This document shows positions 7,776-9,649 of a DNA stretch of 9,649 nucleotides, piece after piece. The notes under the pieces are model-generated. The model saw only the letters and a program-made list of their open reading frames with translations. It was not told the origin of the DNA and made no database searches. The stretch is from an uncultured Dehalococcoidia bacterium (lineage in GTDB: Bacteria; Chloroflexota; Dehalococcoidia; Dehalococcoidales; UBA3254): the NCBI GenBank assembly GCA_903890885.1, contig CAITCX010000027.1, forward strand, positions 1-9,649. Reading direction: 5' to 3'. How positions within the stretch are numbered: position 1 is the first letter of the stretch; each line of letters begins with the position of its first letter. The translations under genes were made by a program, and so were the position numbers.

Positions 7776-8630
7776 CTATAACAAGCCCTTTTGCGCGAGC
7801 AAGGATTTTGCGTCTGTCAGATGTTTGTTTAAATAATTTTCTAAATGGGGATCACCATAAGCCAGCCCCATTAATTCAGAAAAGTAATATACAGGTAAGT
7901 TATAAGGTTGACTGTTTTGATTTAAGATCTCATTCTGCCGGGTATCTAGATTGGATTGGCATAGCGGACAGCCAGCCACTATACAATTGGCACCAGCTTC
8001 CAGCGCCATATCTAAGAGTTTCTTTACCATTTTCTTGGCTAATTCAGGATGAGTCAACATTATATTGCCACCGCAGCAATCAGCCTTGAAAGACCAGTTT
8101 TTTACATCAGCCCCCAGTGCTTTCATTATTTCATCCATCGCCATCGGATTTTCAGGATCTGGGGCATCGGTGATCCTGGGTGGCCTGACTGTTAAGCAGC
8201 CGTAATAGCAGACTGGCTGCAAACCGGTGAGGGGCTTCCTGACTTTGGCAGTCAGAGCTTTTTCCCCCACGTTCTCCCATATCAAATCGGCACTGCTTTT
8301 AATTTTAAAGTTGCCCTGATAACTCTGATTAGAACCGAGAACCGATTGCCCAGACTTTAACGCTTTATCGGCAAATTTCAACCTATGGAAACAGGCCGCA
8401 CAGGGCACCATAAGGTCCATATCCATTTTGTCGGCAATAAGCAAATTACGGCCGGCCAGAGAAACGGCCAGCTTATCATTGGTGACATGGGCTGAGGACG
8501 ATCCGCAGCAGTTCCAATCTGGCAGTTCCTGAAGGTCTAAACCCAACTGCTCAGACGTCCACCTCAAAGATTCATTGTATTCAATGGCAGTACCGTCAAG
8601 CGAACACCCGGGGAAATAAGATACTTTCAT
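7776..8630 (-). CDS. hdrB: HdrB-like subunit with two CCG domains
   Basis: HdrB is the cysteine-rich subunit that in methanogens binds two noncubane [4Fe-4S] clusters and reduces the CoM-S-S-CoB heterodisulfide. This 284-residue protein keeps both complete CCG motifs: C9, C41-C42, C77, C80 (spacing 31, 34, 2) and C145, C185-C186, C221, C224 (spacing 39, 34, 2). The sequence context is canonical: YFPGCS at 5-10, NCCGSS at 40-45, DCCGGN at 184-189 and GCPLC at 220-224. No heterodisulfide is expected in a bacterial methyl-branch operon, so the physiological partner is open; it may relay electrons or reduce another acceptor. It overlaps hdrC by ATGA (8627-8630), implying coupled translation, and a GGAG lies 11 bases before its ATG. 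Soluble, with no signal peptide or membrane segment. Confidence 0.95.
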   Translation of the reverse strand: MKVSYFPGCSLDGTAIEYNESLRWTSEQLGLDLQELPDWNCCGSSSAHVTNDKLAVSLAGRNLLIADKMDMDLMVPCAACFHRLKFADKALKSGQSVLGSNQSYQGNFKIKSSADLIWENVGEKALTAKVRKPLTGLQPVCYYGCLTVRPPRITDAPDPENPMAMDEIMKALGADVKNWSFKADCCGGNIMLTHPELAKKMVKKLLDMALEAGANCIVAGCPLCQSNLDTRQNEILNQNSQPYNLPVYYFSELMGLAYGDPHLENYLNKHLTDAKSLLAQKGLL

Positions 8631-9202
8631 CGGTTTTCGCTCTCCGTCTCGCAGAAGATATTTCTTACCTGTTTACCACTGCTGAAACGCTCTGGCAATA
8701 GCTTCATCTTACCTTTGCGCAGCATCTTTAAACCAAAAGTTGACTGCCCAAGTAGACCTTTGATACCCCCGGCTTTAAGAGAAAAAAGCACTGCCATCGA
8801 CAACTCATGCATTCTACCCAGTGCTTTTACGTTGCCGAGGAAGACTTGATGAAATACAGGCGCTACTTTTTGAGAGGCTTTAACCCCTTTCTTCACTGAC
8901 AACTGCCTTAAAGTATCCATAACGTGCGCGATATCAATATTATTGGGGCAGCGGGTTGTACAGGTCTCACATGAAGCACAGACCCAGATGGTGTCGCTGT
9001 CGATTACTTTATCCACCGAACCCAGTTGAATTAAATGCATGACCTGGTGAGGCGAAATGTCCATGGCAAAAGTCATCGGGCAGCCATTACTGCATTTTTC
9101 ACACTGAAAACAGGTAGAGGTTTTTTCCCCGCTCATCTTTTCGACCATCTGGCGTGTCACCTGCATCTGCGGGTCTTCTTTAACTTTAAAATTTACGGCC
9201 AT
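8627..9202 (-). CDS. hdrC: HdrC-like [4Fe-4S] ferredoxin subunit
   Basis: HdrC is a small two-cluster ferredoxin protein that connects HdrA and HdrB. I place the start at ATG 9202 (191 residues), which has AGGAAG seven bases upstream. The longer GTG start at 9229 would add nine residues but has no ribosome binding site, and its extra codons are the ribosome binding site itself. The two motifs are C31, C34, C37, C41 (CFQCEKCSNGCP) and C75, C78, C81, C85 (CASCETCTTRCP), both followed by short helices (for example ISPHQVMHLIQLG) as usual for the family. The C-terminal 80 residues (KALGRMHELS, LKMLRKGKMKLLPERF) match the helical tail typical of HdrC. It is the first gene of the operon; upstream lies the intergenic region with the candidate promoter. 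Confidence 0.94.
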   Translation of the reverse strand: MAVNFKVKEDPQMQVTRQMVEKMSGEKTSTCFQCEKCSNGCPMTFAMDISPHQVMHLIQLGSVDKVIDSDTIWVCASCETCTTRCPNNIDIAHVMDTLRQLSVKKGVKASQKVAPVFHQVFLGNVKALGRMHELSMAVLFSLKAGGIKGLLGQSTFGLKMLRKGKMKLLPERFSSGKQVRNIFCETESENR

Positions 9203-9263
9203 AATTAATCTTCCTTTGCCGCTAAACACTGTCTTGGTTTTTGCAGTTTACCGCTAGTTAAAT

Positions 9264-9292
9264 ACTTTAAGTGAAACTTCGTTCAGTCTCAA
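9264..9292 (-). promoter_or_regulatory. Candidate sigma-A type promoter for the hdrC-metF operon
   Basis: On the minus strand TTGAGA (9292-9287) and TAAAGT (9269-9264) are separated by exactly 17 bases, matching 5/6 and 4/6 of the housekeeping consensus, and lie about 60 bases before the hdrC start. A second candidate slightly further out has a better -10 (TATTAT, at 9303-9298) but a poor -35 (TTGCGC) with the same 17-base spacing. Neither is proven; AT-rich DNA yields such matches by chance. Confidence 0.35.
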
Positions 9293-9388
9293 TCTTCATA
9301 ATACAACTTTGTGCCTGCCTGCGCAAGTATTAAGAGTACTAACGTATTTAAAAATAGGTATTTGAAAAAGCTATAACATATAATCTTA

Positions 9389-9410
9389 TACCGGCAAGCG
9401 GTTGCCGGTA
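9389..9410. repeat. Perfect inverted repeat (9-bp arms, 4-base loop)
   Basis: TACCGGCAA (9389-9397) and TTGCCGGTA (9402-9410) are exact reverse complements around the loop GCGG. It is GC-rich within an AT-rich region, lies about 190 bases upstream of hdrC, and starts five bases after a perfect plus-strand TATAAT. There is no T run on either side, so it is not an intrinsic terminator. It could be an operator, a 5' leader hairpin or a dispersed small palindrome; the sequence does not decide. Confidence 0.7.
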
Positions 9411-9571
9411 GCCGTTACTATTCTTGGAACACTTACTACCAAATAATTTACGTCTTTGTAATGTATTGTAACCTTTTATTTATTTTTTAGACCAAGGATT
9501 AACATTCTTTTTACCTGGCAGGACTACAATGGTGCTAAGTTGAAGACATAGATTACCAGGGGGAGAGATAT

Positions 9572-9649
9572 TTGAGAGTCGCTACACAATTAGATTATCC
9601 TTCAATTGAGGCTTCCAGGCTTCCGACTTTCCTGATTACAATCAGTAAA
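9572..9649 (+). CDS. Start of an unidentified gene (cut by window edge)
   Basis: A frame opens with TTG at 9572 and stays open for 26 codons to the edge. A purine-rich ribosome binding site (GGGGGAG at 9559-9565) sits six bases upstream. An in-frame stop at 9536-9538 and no ATG or GTG after it leave TTG as the only start. The visible residues read LRVATQLDYPSIEASRLP and then a short hydrophobic stretch TFLITI. I do not recognise the family. It is divergent from the hdr-met operon and shares its upstream region. The good ribosome binding site is the main support; a chance open frame of this length cannot be excluded. Confidence 0.45.
   Translation, partial: MRVATQLDYPSIEASRLPTFLITISK

Larger units (their letters stand above)
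9203..9571. other. Divergent intergenic region between hdrC and the right-edge gene
   Basis: This AT-rich stretch separates the leftward operon from a rightward reading frame and should carry both promoters. It contains the candidate operon promoter, a perfect TATAAT hexamer on the plus strand at 9379-9384 (but no -35 match at 16-18 bases), a second plus-strand hexamer TACAAT at 9525-9530, and a perfect palindromic hairpin at 9389-9410. A T-rich run at 9474-9488 is not preceded by a stable stem. I see no open frame of useful length, tRNA or recognisable riboswitch. Confidence 0.5.

Noticed and set aside
9203..9229. GTG start at 9229 giving a 200-residue HdrC
   Set aside because: No ribosome binding site precedes it, and the added codons coincide with the AGGAAG site of the internal ATG at 9202.

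Overview
The window comes from an anaerobic bacterium that uses the methyl branch of the Wood-Ljungdahl pathway. It is most likely an acetogen, a syntrophic acetate oxidiser or a sulfate reducer of the Bacillota, but the sequence alone does not fix the lineage. Base composition is moderate and even, and I see no insertion sequences, CRISPR repeats, tRNAs or rRNAs.

Layout. Positions 1-1019 (minus strand) hold the N-terminal 339 residues of a glycogen/alpha-glucan phosphorylase that runs off the left edge. Positions 1020-1313 are a gap with no convincing gene. Positions 1314-9202 are one tightly packed minus-strand operon, transcribed in the order hdrC - hdrB - hdrA - mvhD - metV - metF. Adjacent genes overlap (ATGA overlaps at hdrC/hdrB and mvhD/metV; an 11-base overlap at metV/metF) or are 5-10 bases apart. 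Positions 9203-9571 are an AT-rich intergenic region with a candidate promoter for the operon and a perfect 9-bp-arm hairpin/palindrome. At 9572 a plus-strand reading frame with a good ribosome binding site begins and leaves the right edge after 26 codons.

How the genes work together. MetF is the flavin-dependent catalytic subunit that reduces methylene-tetrahydrofolate to methyl-tetrahydrofolate. MetV is its cysteine-rich iron-sulfur partner. HdrA, HdrB, HdrC and MvhD are the electron-transfer proteins known from methanogen heterodisulfide reductase. The same gene order is known from Moorella thermoacetica, where the products form a six-subunit methylenetetrahydrofolate reductase proposed to bifurcate electrons from NADH. 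The outstanding protein here is HdrA. It is 1484 residues long and contains two HdrA flavoprotein units, with a complete GltD-like pyridine nucleotide:FAD oxidoreductase inserted inside the first. The nucleotide-binding motif of that insert lacks the usual Arg-Arg pair and carries Leu-Glu instead, which suggests NAD(H) rather than NADP(H). The operon is a known but still mechanistically unresolved energy-conserving system; it is not an unknown one.
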